Origin: Miscanthus floridulus
Taxonomy: Eukaryota; Streptophyta; Magnoliopsida; Poales; Poaceae
NCBI RefSeq assembly: GCF_019320115.1
Contig: NC_089587.1
Location: 87,872,939-87,936,938 of the forward strand
Reading direction: 5' to 3'
Length of the DNA stretch: 64,000 bases
The translations under genes and the position numbers were made by a program. Under the pieces are notes generated by a model. It made no database searches. It saw only the letters and a list, made by a program, of their open reading frames with translations, and had not been told where the DNA came from. Below are positions 42,917-53,338 of the stretch, in pieces (within the stretch, counting starts at the first letter, position 1; every line of letters begins with the position of its first letter).

Positions 42917-45305
42917 TCAAGCTAGCCTATGAGACGATGGTGAAGGAAAAACAGGATCACCCGGTGACGCACTAGCGGGTTGATTGGAACTCGCGGACGG
43001 AAGCTGCACAAAGGAGCAGAGATTGCATGTGTGAGTAATCCGGGAAAACAGTTTTGGAACTTAGAGATTGCATCTAGTATTGTAGGAATAAAAAAGATTA
43101 GACTCAATTGAAAATTTTGGCAGCACCTCCCCTGCACGGGGATGTTTCCAAAACCTGCAAGAAACGACGGCACGAACGCCGACATCCACAACAGCACGAA
43201 CGCCGACATCCACAACGGCACGAAGGCCGACATACATGCAAAGCACAAGCAAAAAGTGAACTTTCATACTTACAGGAGTAGCTGCAGGAGTAGGAGGTGG
43301 AGGAGGTGGAGGAGCTGAAAACTACACAGGTACACCCGATGCTTGCCCAATACTTTGCATGATCACCACCATCTCCGCCATCTGCTTCTGCGTGGCCTCG
43401 AACGCGACCTTCTGGGCCTGCAGCTGTGCGGTCAGCTCCGCGTTCTGCTCTTGACTTTGCCTTTTTGTTTCTTGCAGCTCGGCCTACAATATTTCACTCC
43501 AATGTATCAGTAATGCAAATCTAATTTAGGTGTGTAAATATCTACGTACGATGAGTAAAACAAGAATTACCTGGAGTGCTTGGACCTGCTGTAGTGCTGG
43601 AGAAGGCCATGGACGTATGGGCTGGCTAGAGCTCGTGCTCCGTGCTCGGATAGCGTCGAGGGAGGGAACAGTGGTGGAGTCGATGGCGCCATCTGCAATC
43701 CACAGCCGCCCGTGCTTCTTGCCTCCTCCGAGCCTCATGATCGCCTCTACATCAATGGGCTCAGTGCGCACATTGTAATCTTCGCCATAGATCTGCCTTA
43801 CCATTGACGTGTACTCTTGGACTTTAGTGTACACGTTCGGGTCGGAGTACACCTGGGGCGGGGCAGCCGGGTCGAAGGAGATAGAGGACGACGCCCTGCC
43901 CATGTGGGACATAGCCCACGCAGAGAACTCCGAGACCTCCTTGCCCGGGTGCTTAGCCTCCTGCGAGAAAGACGGGAAGATGGTGAGAAATCAAGCAGAA
44001 TTGAGCGTCAAAATAAATGAAAGAAATCACTTACGTATGCTTGTTTGTATCCGGGGAGGCTACGGCTGCCTTGATGGTGAGTTGGACCTTGCCTCATCAG
44101 ATGCTGTTCCCGCTGCCTCTCGTGCGTGTCAACAAAGTCCTGTGATAACCACTTGTCCATGATCATGGCCCAACACTCGGGATACGATCGACACCACCAG
44201 GGAATCACCTACAAGTCATCGAGTATTTGACATATAAGAAGATGAAATTGAACCTACTTAATATCAAAACGAATCATTATGAATGTTATTCGCCTACCTC
44301 AAGGTACTGGTCCCGGGTCAGCGTAATCCGTCTTGCTTGAGGCTTGGGGAGGGACTGCCTAAGTACCGACCTGTAGTAGTCTATGTGGGCCTGGACGCGC
44401 CCATGGTGATGCATCTCGGTGACGTACTTCCTACAAGCTACGGCAGCCGCCCGATCCGCGTGGGCCTCATGTCCTTCTTCGGCCTTGAAATATTTCTGCA
44501 TACAAAACCGATGTATCCATTCATTATTTTGATAAAAGATTTAACCAATGAATGCGATGTATTAAGCAATGTTGTGCGAGAGAGACTTACCCAAAACTCC
44601 GCCAATACTCGCTCCTGCTTGTTGCGGTAAGTGTCATCTGTGACCAGCGCGTACCTATCCCAGTTGGAGGCCAGCTCCCGCACCACCGGCTCTTCAGACA
44701 GTTGCACAATGCCGGGGTACCATTTCCTGCACAAAACACCAAGGATGCTCGCGGGGGTGCGTGCTGGAGTACCCGACAAAACCAACCAGGCCCTGCACAA
44801 GTGATTAAGAAAATTTATCAGTTTCTCTTAAGATTTCCAACATATCTTATGAAGTAGTTGTGATAACATCCATAGTTACTTACCTCTTTGCCATAGGCCG
44901 AATCACTGAGCGGTTGTGAGGAAGTGGAACCGGAGGGAGGCTCGCGGGACCTCGCTCGTAGAGAGTCCGGGTAGCGGTACCCTCTCCCTCGCCCTCGAGC
45001 GCCTCACCTCCCTCGCCCTCGAGCGCCTCGCCTCCCTCGCCCTTGAGCGCCTCATCTCCCTCGCCCATCTGCTGACCCCTCTCGTCCTCCGATGAGGACG
45101 AGGCCGTGGCCGTCACATGCTCCTCCTCCAGCACCTCGTCATGTGTCGAGGGAGGAGACCGCTACCTCCTACGGCGGCTGCCCCTTGTCCTCCTCTCGTC
45201 ACCTCCTACGGACGCTACCCTGGACGACGACCCCTCACCTCGAAGGAGACGGCGGTCTCTCCCGTAAACCAAGGGCGTGTCACGGCGTGGACGTCTGCTC
45301 ACCAT
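42917..45305 (-). pseudogene. Second CACTA gene (plant En/Spm 'Transposase_24'-like), CACTA-2
   Basis: Exons inferred from splice sites (minus strand): 45305-44884, 44792-44591, 44495-44298, 44208-44035, 43960-43571, 43483-43274 and 43003-42917. The start MVSRRPRRDTPL is basic. A Glu/Gly-rich repeat (GGEALEGE, 27-bp DNA units at 44985-45065) follows, then AWLVLSGTPARTPASILGVL in exon 2, YPECWAMIMDKWLSQDFVDT in exon 4 and GGGKKHGRLWIADGAIDSTT in exon 5. Exon 6 is a Q/E-rich coiled coil with a proline-rich end. All donors and acceptors seen are GT/AG. Stops: TAG at codon 48 of exon 1 and one TAG in exon 6 (near 43325). By analogy to En/Spm TNPA it should bind subterminal repeats; this is inference. 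Confidence 0.82.
43040..43260 (-). repeat. Intron copy of a leader segment with ~24-bp minisatellite
   Basis: In the last intron of the second gene, units of GTGCCGTTGTGGATGTCGGC type are followed by TTGCAGGTTTTGGAAACATC and GGGGAGGTGCTGCCAAAATT. The same order (repeats, then GCAGGTTTTGGAAACC, then the GGGGAGGTGCTGCC motif) stands at 49645-49830 in the 5' leader of the same element. The CACTA-1 intron lacks it. Confidence 0.75.
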
Positions 45306-45422
45306 CTTTGTCCAATCACCTACAATCACAAAGAATGAACAAGACTAATTAGTACATATATTAGAAATAGATTCAAAATATATAAACAAAACACAAATTA
45401 TAAAACCATAGTATTACATGTA

Positions 45423-48400
45423 TTATGAATAATCTTCATGATTGGGATCATAGGTCTCATCATCACTGTCAAAATTGTCCAAATGGGCAACACTATCTGA
45501 AGGTTCTATGTTGTCATCGTCGTCATTGCCTAGAAGTAATCGCTCAAGCATTGCTATGTCCTTGGCATTTACCACCACATCTCCATCGACCTCGTCATCA
45601 ACCGTTTCGTTGTCTACTTCCATTTCGATTGCTTCGGGTAAGACTATCTCAAACGTGCCTGGTAGCCCATCTTCTTGATAGAACTGACCATCGTATGTGT
45701 TTGTGTTGAAGTTGTAATCATCATCGTTTGGGGCAGGTAGTTTACCATGTGGAGATACCTAGTGCACAATAGCCCAACCCTTAAGATCCTCTTTGTCTTG
45801 GTTAGCGTATCGAGTATAATACACCTGCACGGCCTGTTGAGCCACAATGTAGACATCTTTTCCAGGATAGATGGAATCTTCTCGAATCTCCACTAGCCCA
45901 AGATGAGCGGTTCGTCTCGTTGATCGAGGATTAAACTAGTGGCATTTGAACATGACAGGTGTAAGAGGTTCATCTCCATGAAATGAGAGTTCATAGATTT
46001 CCTCAACTCTACCATGATAGTCGAGGCCATCAGTGACGGGCGTACAAACTCTGCTATTTGTGGTTTTTTGTTTGGGCCGAATCTGCTCATAACTTGTTGT
46101 GTGGAAGCGATATTCGTTCATGTCATAGCCGGTAAATGACTTCACCCTAACATCACAGCCGTTTGCAACCTGTTTCAACTCGTCGCTCATGGACGAATCG
46201 GTCTGGGCCTGCAAGGTGAATCATGAAAGATCGTTATATTAATCAAACGTACGATCACCTTGGATGATCGAACGTACGAGCTAAATTGGACATTACCTTT
46301 TGTTTGAACCAAGAAATGAAATCAGGCCTCCCCGCTCCCGCACCCTGTGAAACAAGGGTGTCTTGTTCATGCGAGGTAGGATCCCTTGATTGATGCCAGA
46401 ATTCATGAACAAATTCCCTGTCTGAACGAGAATCAATGGGGTTGGATGCAGAATAGTGACGGCATATTGAAATAAGTTCGTTGAGAACTTACTTGATGAA
46501 CGGTTGCACCTCGGTAAGGTTATTCAACACATATAGCATGACACTACGCCACTCTTCATTTCCCAATAGCTTTGGGGTTGATCCACTTGCGCTGCCGAGT
46601 TGGCCTTGGAAAAGGCTCAGGGTCGATTCATTTTCGCCAGTATTGTAACGAAAGGGTGGATTATGATTGCTAGGAAGGTTCGGCTTGTAGTATAGCGTTG
46701 TGAAGTTTGCCACCTCCTCCCGAAGGCATGCCTCTGCAATGGAAGCCTCAATTCTGGCTTTATTTGTACATTTTTTGCGAAGAGTCTTTAGACATCTCTC
46801 GATTGGATAGCACCAACGGGCCTACACGGCCCCCCCCAAACGTGCCTCGGACGGGAGGTGCACAATCAGATGTTGCATCGGCAAGAAGAAGCCAGGTGGA
46901 AAGATCTTCTCTAGCTTACAGAGCAACACAGGTGCCGCTTTTTCTAAGTCCTGAGCGACGGTCCGAGATATCTCCTTGGCACAAAGCTGGCGGAAGAAAA
47001 AGCTCAACTCTGCCAGCACTTGCCAGACATGCTCAGGGACATAGCCTTGGACCATCGCCGGAAGAAGCCGCTCAATCCATATGTGGTAGTCATGACTCTT
47101 CATCCCGTTGACTTGCAGAGTGCCTAAGTTCACTCCCCTACTAAGATTCGCTGCATATCCATCTGGAAACATTAACATCTGCATCCATTTTAGTACCTCC
47201 CTCCTTTGATCGATTTGTAAGACAAAATTGACCTTAGGCCTTTTCCAGTTCATGTTTCGGCCACTAGGAGGCTGCATCGCTTGATTCGGTCTATCGAACA
47301 ATGTCGCTAGGTCCACTCTAGCCTTAACGTTGTCCTTAGACTTGTCAGTGTCCATGAGAGTTCCCCAAAGTGCCTCGGCGATATTCTTTTCAGTGTGCAT
47401 TACATCAATGTTATGTGGCAGAAGAAGGTCATCGAAATAGGGGAGCCTCGTCAAGCCGGATTTATGAGCCCACATATGTTCCTCACCATATCCCACAAAA
47501 CCACCTTCTTCATTGGGCATGAGAGCATCTATCTGAACACGAACCTCGGCACCAGTCCTCAAGTGTGGTTTAGGGTCTGTCACTTTGACACCTTTCGTAA
47601 AGCTCTTGATGTCTTCTCTAAATTCATGGTTTAGAGGGAGGAACTGACGATGCTGGTCGAACAACGAATACTTGCCACCCTTCTTCAACCAAATGAACCT
47701 CACGGCTTCCTTGCATACTGGGCATGGGAACTTCCCGTGAACACACCAGGCGGTGAATAACCCATACGCCAGGAAGTCATGTAGGGAGTAGTGGTACCAA
47801 ACGTGCATTTTAAAGCTTGTCTTTATAGCTCGATCGTATGTCCATACCCCCTTCTCCCAAGCGTGGATCAATTCATCAATCACAGGCTCCATGAACACAC
47901 CCATATTACTCCCCGGGTGTCCAGGAATTATCAACGACAAGAATACATTATGCCGTTGAAAGGAGATGCCGGAAGGGAGATTGAGGGGGATAACAAAAAC
48001 GGGCCAGCATGTGTATGGGGCAGCCATCATTCCATAAGGATTGAACCCATCTGTTGCCAGCGCGACACGTACATTACGAGCCTCAGCTGCTTTGTCATGA
48101 TGTTTGTCATTGAAATACGTCCATGCTTCAGCATCAGACAGATGTACCATCTTTCTAGGATTGTACCATTTGCCATCTTTGTGCCATGTCATCTGTTTCG
48201 TGGATTCCTCAGTCATGAATAGCCGTTGGATCCTCAGTAGGAAAGGAAGGTGACGTAGCACTCTCACGGGGATCGGAAGCTACTTCTTCTGACCATCACC
48301 AGAGTCTACCTCTAGGTACCTGGAGGATTTACACTTCAGACAGTAATTTGCATCCTTGTGTTCTTTCCTAAATAGGACGCACCCCTTCGGACAAACATGT

Positions 48401-49029
48401 ATCTTGTCATACGGTATCTTAAGCATACGAAGGAGTTTCTCTGCCTCGTACAAGTTCATTGGCAAAGTGTGCTTCTCCGGTAGCATGGTGCCAAACACGA
48501 CCAATATCTTATCGAAGCCTTCTCGACTCAGGTTTAACTCAGCCTTCAACCCCATTACGTGTCCAATCGCATCTAGCTGAGAAATCATTGTACGCTCGTG
48601 AAGGGGTTTCTGTGCCGAGTCCAACATTTTGTAGAAGTCCTTCGTGGATTCCTCCATCTCCTCCTTCTCATGTCGTTTAGCGAAGTGAGCTTGGTGGGCG
48701 TCATCTAGCATGTCTGCTACCCCGGCATCATCATCAAAAGCCTTGAGGCGTGCTCTCACCACCTCCGCTCTTATACGATCTGCTTCACCATGGTAGATCC
48801 ACTGCTGGTAGCCAGGCATATAACCATTGAACACAAGATGTCTACCCATGGTCTTCTCGTCTACTTTTCTCCTGTTGTCACATTTGCTGCAGGGACACCA
48901 AACTAGAGAATGTCCTCCTGCCCCTGGGCCAAATGCATGTTTCAAGAAACCATCTGTCCCCTTCACCCATTCATAGTCGTAGTCACTCCCGCTTCTCCAG
49001 CCCGTGTACATCCACTGACGGTCCTCCAT
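45423..49029 (-). pseudogene. TNP2-type CACTA transposase, CACTA-2, nearly intact
   Basis: It starts at ATG 49029 (MEDRQWMYTGWRSGSDYDYE). Residues about 1-75 form the transposase-associated domain with CPCSKC at 45-50. The TNP2 core includes the CVLFRKEH region (about 218), LATDGFNPYG (Asp near 327), LHDFLAYGLFTAWC and PHNIDVMHTEKN. C-terminal parts are DUF4218-like (CYPIERCLKT; FRYNTGENESTLSLFQGQLG) and DUF4216-like (GYDMNEYRFHTTSYE; DVYIVAQQAVQVYY), with an acidic tail ending at 45423. Introns lie near 46495-46430 and 46303-46212. From 49029 to 46498 the frame has no indel and only two stops, TAG at codon 250 (48280-48282, where CACTA-1 has Gln) and TAG at codon 736 (46822-46824). One further stop follows in the last exon near 45760. 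Full length is about the family norm. A recent mutant of an active gene. Confidence 0.92.
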
Positions 49030-49120
49030 CCTTTAACATTTACAGCATAGAGTATTGTGACCATCAATTGCATCTACGCGGTGTTCCTACTGTCTAATAG
49101 GTGAGGATAGGTCCTAATCC

Positions 49121-49322
49121 CACTCGCGGATGCATAGATGAGGTCAGTTTCCATGCTCCGCTCCTCTCCGAGACAGAATTTCGGCAGCACCTCCCCGTTG
49201 TTCTCCCGATACACGTCCTGTAAGGGAGAGTGTGTATCCGGAGAACAACAGGGAGGTGTTGTCAAAACTCCTTCTCGGACCGGAGCGGACCATGGAAACT
49301 AACCCATCTACGCATCCACGGG
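49121..49322 (-). other. Leader hairpin upstream of TNP2, CACTA-2
   Basis: Arms of about 90 nt pair: GCGGATGCATAGATG with CATCTACGCATCC; CAGTTTCCATGCTCCGCTCC with GGAGCGGACCATGGAAACTA; CAGCACCTCCCCGTTGTTCT with AGAACAACAGGGAGGTGTTG. The loop is about 17 nt. It lies 92 bp upstream of the TNP2 ATG, matching CACTA-1 in place and sequence. Confidence 0.85.
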
Positions 49323-49499
49323 CTGTCCAAAAAACGTGGACAATCCAAAACAGATACGCTCGCAGATACGCAAAGATCCGCATACCTACGACCGTATCTC
49401 TTTTGGATGGGAGACGCCTAACTGGGTTACGCGCGGGCTATGACAGACATGCGCAAAAAGAGGTTATTTATACCAAGGGTGTCTGTGAAGTAAGGCTAG

Positions 49500-50600
49500 C
49501 GGGGCAGTGGCAAATCGACGCAGTGGCGTGGCGATGCAGGGCAGGCAGAACCGCGACGTCGATGAAGACGATCGGGGTCCTCCGGGTCCCCTCCGACGTA
49601 CTCTTCTCCTGCATAAGAAGACAATAGGTTATTTTTTGTTCAAAATTTCGGCAGCACCTCCCCTGCACGGGGAGGTTTCCAAAACCTGCAAAAAAACGAC
49701 ACGATGGTCGACATTCACAACGGCACAATGGCCGACAACCACAACGGCACGAAGGCCCTCATATCAAGTTACGGCACGAAGGCCCACACAACCACATACA
49801 GCACGAAGGCCGACAACGAGAGTTTTACCTAGGGTTGCGGTGGAGTCGGGCGTCGCGGTGCGGGGGTCACTTTCTTCTCCGGCGAGGTCGAGCGGCGTTG
49901 GAGTACTCCTCTCCCCCTCTTCCCTTTCTTCTCTCCTTTTCCCCTTTTTCTCCTTCTCTTCCCCTTCCTCCTTCTCTTCTTCTCCTTTTCTTCCCCTTCC
50001 TCCTTCTCCTCTTCTCCTTCTCTTCTTCCTCCAACTTCACCCTCTGCCTCCTCCCCTCCAACAGCAGCCGGCGATGGGGGCGGCCTGGGGGCTGGGGTCG
50101 GGGCGGAAAGGCCGGCGAGGGGGAGCTGCCGGAGGGCCGGCCGGGGCGGTCGACCTCCCCTTGCTCGACGGAGACAGGGAACGGAGGCAGGGCACGACCT
50201 CGGCCGCCACTAGGCGTGGTGGGGCGGCGGGGCGCGCTGGTAGGGTGCTAGGGCGAGCTAGGCGGCTGAGCGCGGGGCGGTGGGGCGCGTGGCGGCGGTG
50301 GTGGAGGCGCGGGGCGACCGGGGCTGCCGGGCTCGGGGCGGCCGGGCGCGCGGCAGCGGGCACACGGCGGTGGTGGAGGCGCGGGGCCGCCGGGAATGGC
50401 ACGCGAAGGTGGGGCACGCGGGGCGGCCAGGCTCGGGCCAGCTGGCGCGCACAGCAGCGGGCGCGCGGCGGCGGGCACGCGGCGGTGGGCGCGCGGCGGT
50501 GGGGTGCGCGGCGGCGGTGGACGCGCGTGGGGAGGGAGAGGTCGACCGTTTTTTTCACAATTTCCGATCGGGAATTTGGGCTGTGGCCCGATTTAGGGTT
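49500..50600 (-). promoter_or_regulatory. GC-rich promoter/leader region of CACTA-2
   Basis: A CpG-rich block corresponds in position to 29841-30290 of CACTA-1. A 459-codon open frame on the plus strand (49507-50886) runs antisense through it, with S/P- and R/G/A-rich low complexity and into the subterminal repeats; I do not regard it as a gene. Transcription of TNP2 probably starts in this block. Confidence 0.5.
49908..50060. repeat. Polypyrimidine/polypurine tract, about 150 bp
   Basis: The plus strand is almost entirely C and T (TTCTCCTTCTCTTCCCCTTC-type units). It would be GA-rich in the TNP2 leader transcript and has mirror-repeat character. Confidence 0.9.
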
Positions 50601-50605
50601 CGGTG

Positions 50606-51760
50606 CTTTGCCGAGGGCCCAGATCCACGGCCCTCGGCAAAGATTTTTATTTTTTTTAATTCTTTGCCGAGGGCCTAGATCCACGGCCCTCGGCAAAGAT
50701 TTTTTATTTTTTTTAATTCTTTGCCGAGGGCCCAGATCCACGGCCCTCGGCAAAGATTTTTTATTTTTTTTAAAAAAAATTCTTTGCCGAGGGCCACGGG
50801 GAAGGCCCTCGGCAAAGAGCCCTCAGCAAATTTTTTTTGGTTTTTTTAGCCCAGTTTTTTTGTGGTGCTACAATACATTGTTTTGAACTCAATTTTAAAA
50901 TTTAGGCCAATTTTGATTTTGTTTTGTATATTTCCTTAATTTATTTCGATTCTTTGATTTTTTTCGAATATGTCAAATTTGAACTGCAGGTGCATGGAAT
51001 ATTGCAATGTAGTGTTTCGAAAAATGTTATTCATGTTGATTGGTGCATGTTGAGTCCCTATCCATGACCCCGCATCAAATCTTCACGCATCTTGTTCGCG
51101 TCCACATGTGGAGATGTCTGGGTTTTAGGCATCCGACGTCGCAACTCGCTCGAAGCCTTCTCAATTTTTTACCATAGCCTACACATGCGATAACATGGCA
51201 TCTCGCCAAGTTTCGTGATTTTCGGACTTCGTATGGATTTTATATAATTTTAAAACACTTTTCCGGCAAGTTGGTCGTCATGTTACGCGAACAAGACGCG
51301 TGAAAATTTGATGCGGGGTCGTGGATAGGGACTCAACATGCACCAATTAACATGAATAACATTTTTCGAAACACTACATTGCAATATTCCATGCACCTGC
51401 AGTTCAAATTTGACATATTCAAAAAAATCAAAGAATCAAAATAAATTAAGGAAATATACAAAACAAAATCAAAATTGGCCTAAATTTTAAAATTGAGTTC
51501 AAAACAATGTATTGTAGCACCACAAAAAAACTAGGCTAAAAAAACCAAAAAAAATGCTGAGGGCTCTTTGCCGAGGGCCTTCCCCGTGGCCCTCGGCAAA
51601 GATTTTTTTTTTTAAAAATAAAAAATCTTTGCCGAGGGCCGTGGATCTAGGCCCTCGGCAAAGAATTTTTTAAAAAAAATAAAAAAATCTTTGCCAAGGG
51701 CCGTGGATCTGGGCCGTCGGCAAAGAATTTAAAAAAAATTAAAAAATCTTTGCCGAGGGC
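50606..51760. repeat. CACTA-2 giant inverted repeat, arms about 490 bp
   Basis: Segment 50606-51099 is nearly the exact reverse complement of 51265-51760. Examples: TGTGGTGCTACAATACATTG (50861) against CAATGTATTGTAGCACCACA (51506), and GTGCATGTTGAGTCCCTATC against GATAGGGACTCAACATGCAC. The loop of about 165 bp (51100-51264) resembles the CACTA-1 loop on the opposite strand. Arms include both unique sequence and subterminal repeat units. Confidence 0.92.
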
Positions 51761-52245
51761 CTATCCTGGCCCTCGGCAAAGGGCTTATTTGCCGAGGGCC
51801 TAGCCTCGGGCCCTCGGCAAAGGCGATTTATAAAAAAAATTTTGGCCGAAAAACTGGTTTTAAAAAAATCTTTGCCAAGGGCCTGGTCTAGGGCCCTCGG
51901 CAAAGACTTAAAAAAATTTGCCGAATAACCTGGTTGCACAGGAAAAAAAACCTTTGCCGAGGGCCTAACGGGTGGCCCTCAGCAAAGCTTGACGAGAAAT
52001 GGCCGCCGTGACCCAACGGGCCTAATTTGCCGAGGACATCTTTGCCGAGGGCCTTGGCCCTCAGCAAAGATTTGATTTGCCGAGGGCCTGTCTTTGCCGA
52101 GGGTCGTATCCTCGGCAAAGGCCTCTTTGTCGAGGGCCGTTCTTTGCCGAGGACTCTTGTCTCTGGCCCTCGGCAAAGAGCGTCTTTGCCGAGTGCCCGA
52201 GATTTGGCCCTCGGCAAATCCTCAGGCCCTCGGCAAAGCACGCGT
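51555..52245. repeat. CACTA-2 5' subterminal repeats
   Basis: Dense TTTGCCGAGGGCC / GGCCCTCGGCAAAG units run up to the TIR at 52256. One unit near 52184 carries the CACTA-1 form, TTTGCCGAGTGCC. Confidence 0.9.
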
Positions 52246-52269
52246 TTCCAGTAGTGGGAGCTGCACCGG

Positions 52270-53338
52270 TGAAAGCTCTAATTTGGTTTTCGTGAATTGA
52301 TGAAACACTAAGTACTAACCTAATTGCTCTAAGTGACCCTAACTTAGGCACCGAATCACAGGGGCGTCGAACCCTGGTGATCGAGGGCATCGGACTGGTC
52401 GTGCACACTGTTCATTCAGTGTCGCGCGAGGGGGTCTACGTAGATGCGACACATGGCGGTGTCGGACTCACCCTGGAGTCTGACGGCAGGAATCGGACCG
52501 GCGTTCGAGGGTTTTACCCTCTCTAGTGCTCTTTGTACTGCGTCAGACCCTCCCTGTGTGGAGTCCAATGGTACATCTGAAGCTGAGTCCGACGGTGACG
52601 ATCAGCGCTTGTCAGTGAGCCATTGCGCGACAACGGCCATTTTGATTCAAATGGGTCACGTGGCAGCGTGGGAGTGGATGTGGCAGGGTGTCAGACCCTA
52701 CGTCGGACAGTTCGACGGCCTATGCAGCTGAGTTCGATGGTCACTTAAGAGACCTAACGGCTCTTTGCTCTTGGGGGTGTCTATTTAAGTGAAAGGGCCG
52801 GCCTTGGGCGCGCTCTCTTGGCACTTTGACATACTTTTCATCCCTTAGGGCTGAGCTACTCCTCTCCAACCACTCTAGCTTGATTGATTCATATTTTGGT
52901 GAGATTGGAGAGCATCCAAGTGCATTGCTTTGAGTGATTGCATCTAGAGGCACTTGGTGTTTGTGTTTCGCTGTGGATTTCACTTGTTACTCTTGGTGGT
53001 TGCCGCCACCTAGATGGCTTGGTGTAGCGAGGATCATCGAGCGGAGGAAGGTGCTTGTCTCTGGCTCAGATCATGTTGATTGTGAGGGGTTCTTGACCTT
53101 TCCCCAATGGAGAGCCAAAAGGTACTCTAGTGGATTGCTCATAGCTTGTGGATCCTATGTTGTGTTGGTTGTGCGGCACCTAATTATGGGTTAGGCGTGT
53201 GATGCCCATTAGCGCGTGAACCTCCAAGTGGGTGAATCACTACAATGGGGACTAGCTTGCCAGCAAGCAAGTGAACCTCGGTAAAAAATCATTGTGTCAT
53301 CTTGTCACCAAGATTTCATTAGTATTCTTGATTCATCA
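52270..53338 (+). repeat. 5' LTR of the copia element, with internal and 3' deletion
   Basis: It matches the 3' LTR from 55891 but lacks about 490 bp after CTCTAAGTG (52335). It runs directly into RT at about 53338 (CACTTGCCAC), so its terminus, the primer site, gag, protease and integrase were deleted together. The TATTTAAG box at about 52783 is retained. Confidence 0.8.

Larger units (their letters stand above)
41979..52256 (-). mobile_element. CACTA-2 (En/Spm), 10278 bp
   Basis: Plus-strand left end CACTACTGGAGGCGC and right end ...TTTCCAGTAGTG are the TIRs. GGA flanks both sides (41976-41978 and 52257-52259). The genes run on the minus strand, so the element's 5' end is at 52256. The subterminal repeat unit is TTTGCCGAGGGCC, differing by one base from the CACTA-1 unit. 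Order on the minus strand: subterminal repeats with giant inverted repeat, GC-rich leader, leader hairpin, TNP2, second gene, subterminal repeats. It is better preserved than CACTA-1. Confidence 0.95.
27965..52269 (-). mobile_element. LINE (L1-like) split into three pieces by two CACTA elements
   Basis: The pieces are 27965-28365 (3' end), 38209-41978 (most of ORF2 and the ORF1 tail) and 52257-52269 (13 bp of ORF1). On the minus strand the reading crosses each CACTA cleanly: zinc-finger region at 38437-38209, then the C-terminal IGWLLWKERNARTF at 28330-28280. The 3' end carries CTTAATGAAAAACGTGC and a short A-rich tail (27965-27977). The 5' end is off the window, because the copia element begins at 52270. 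It is the oldest layer here: every other element on the right lies inside it or inside something that lies inside it. Confidence 0.85.

Noticed and set aside
49507..50886. 459-codon plus-strand open frame
   Set aside because: It is antisense to the CACTA-2 leader, low-complexity (polypyrimidine and GC-rich parts), and ends inside subterminal repeats; it has no domain.
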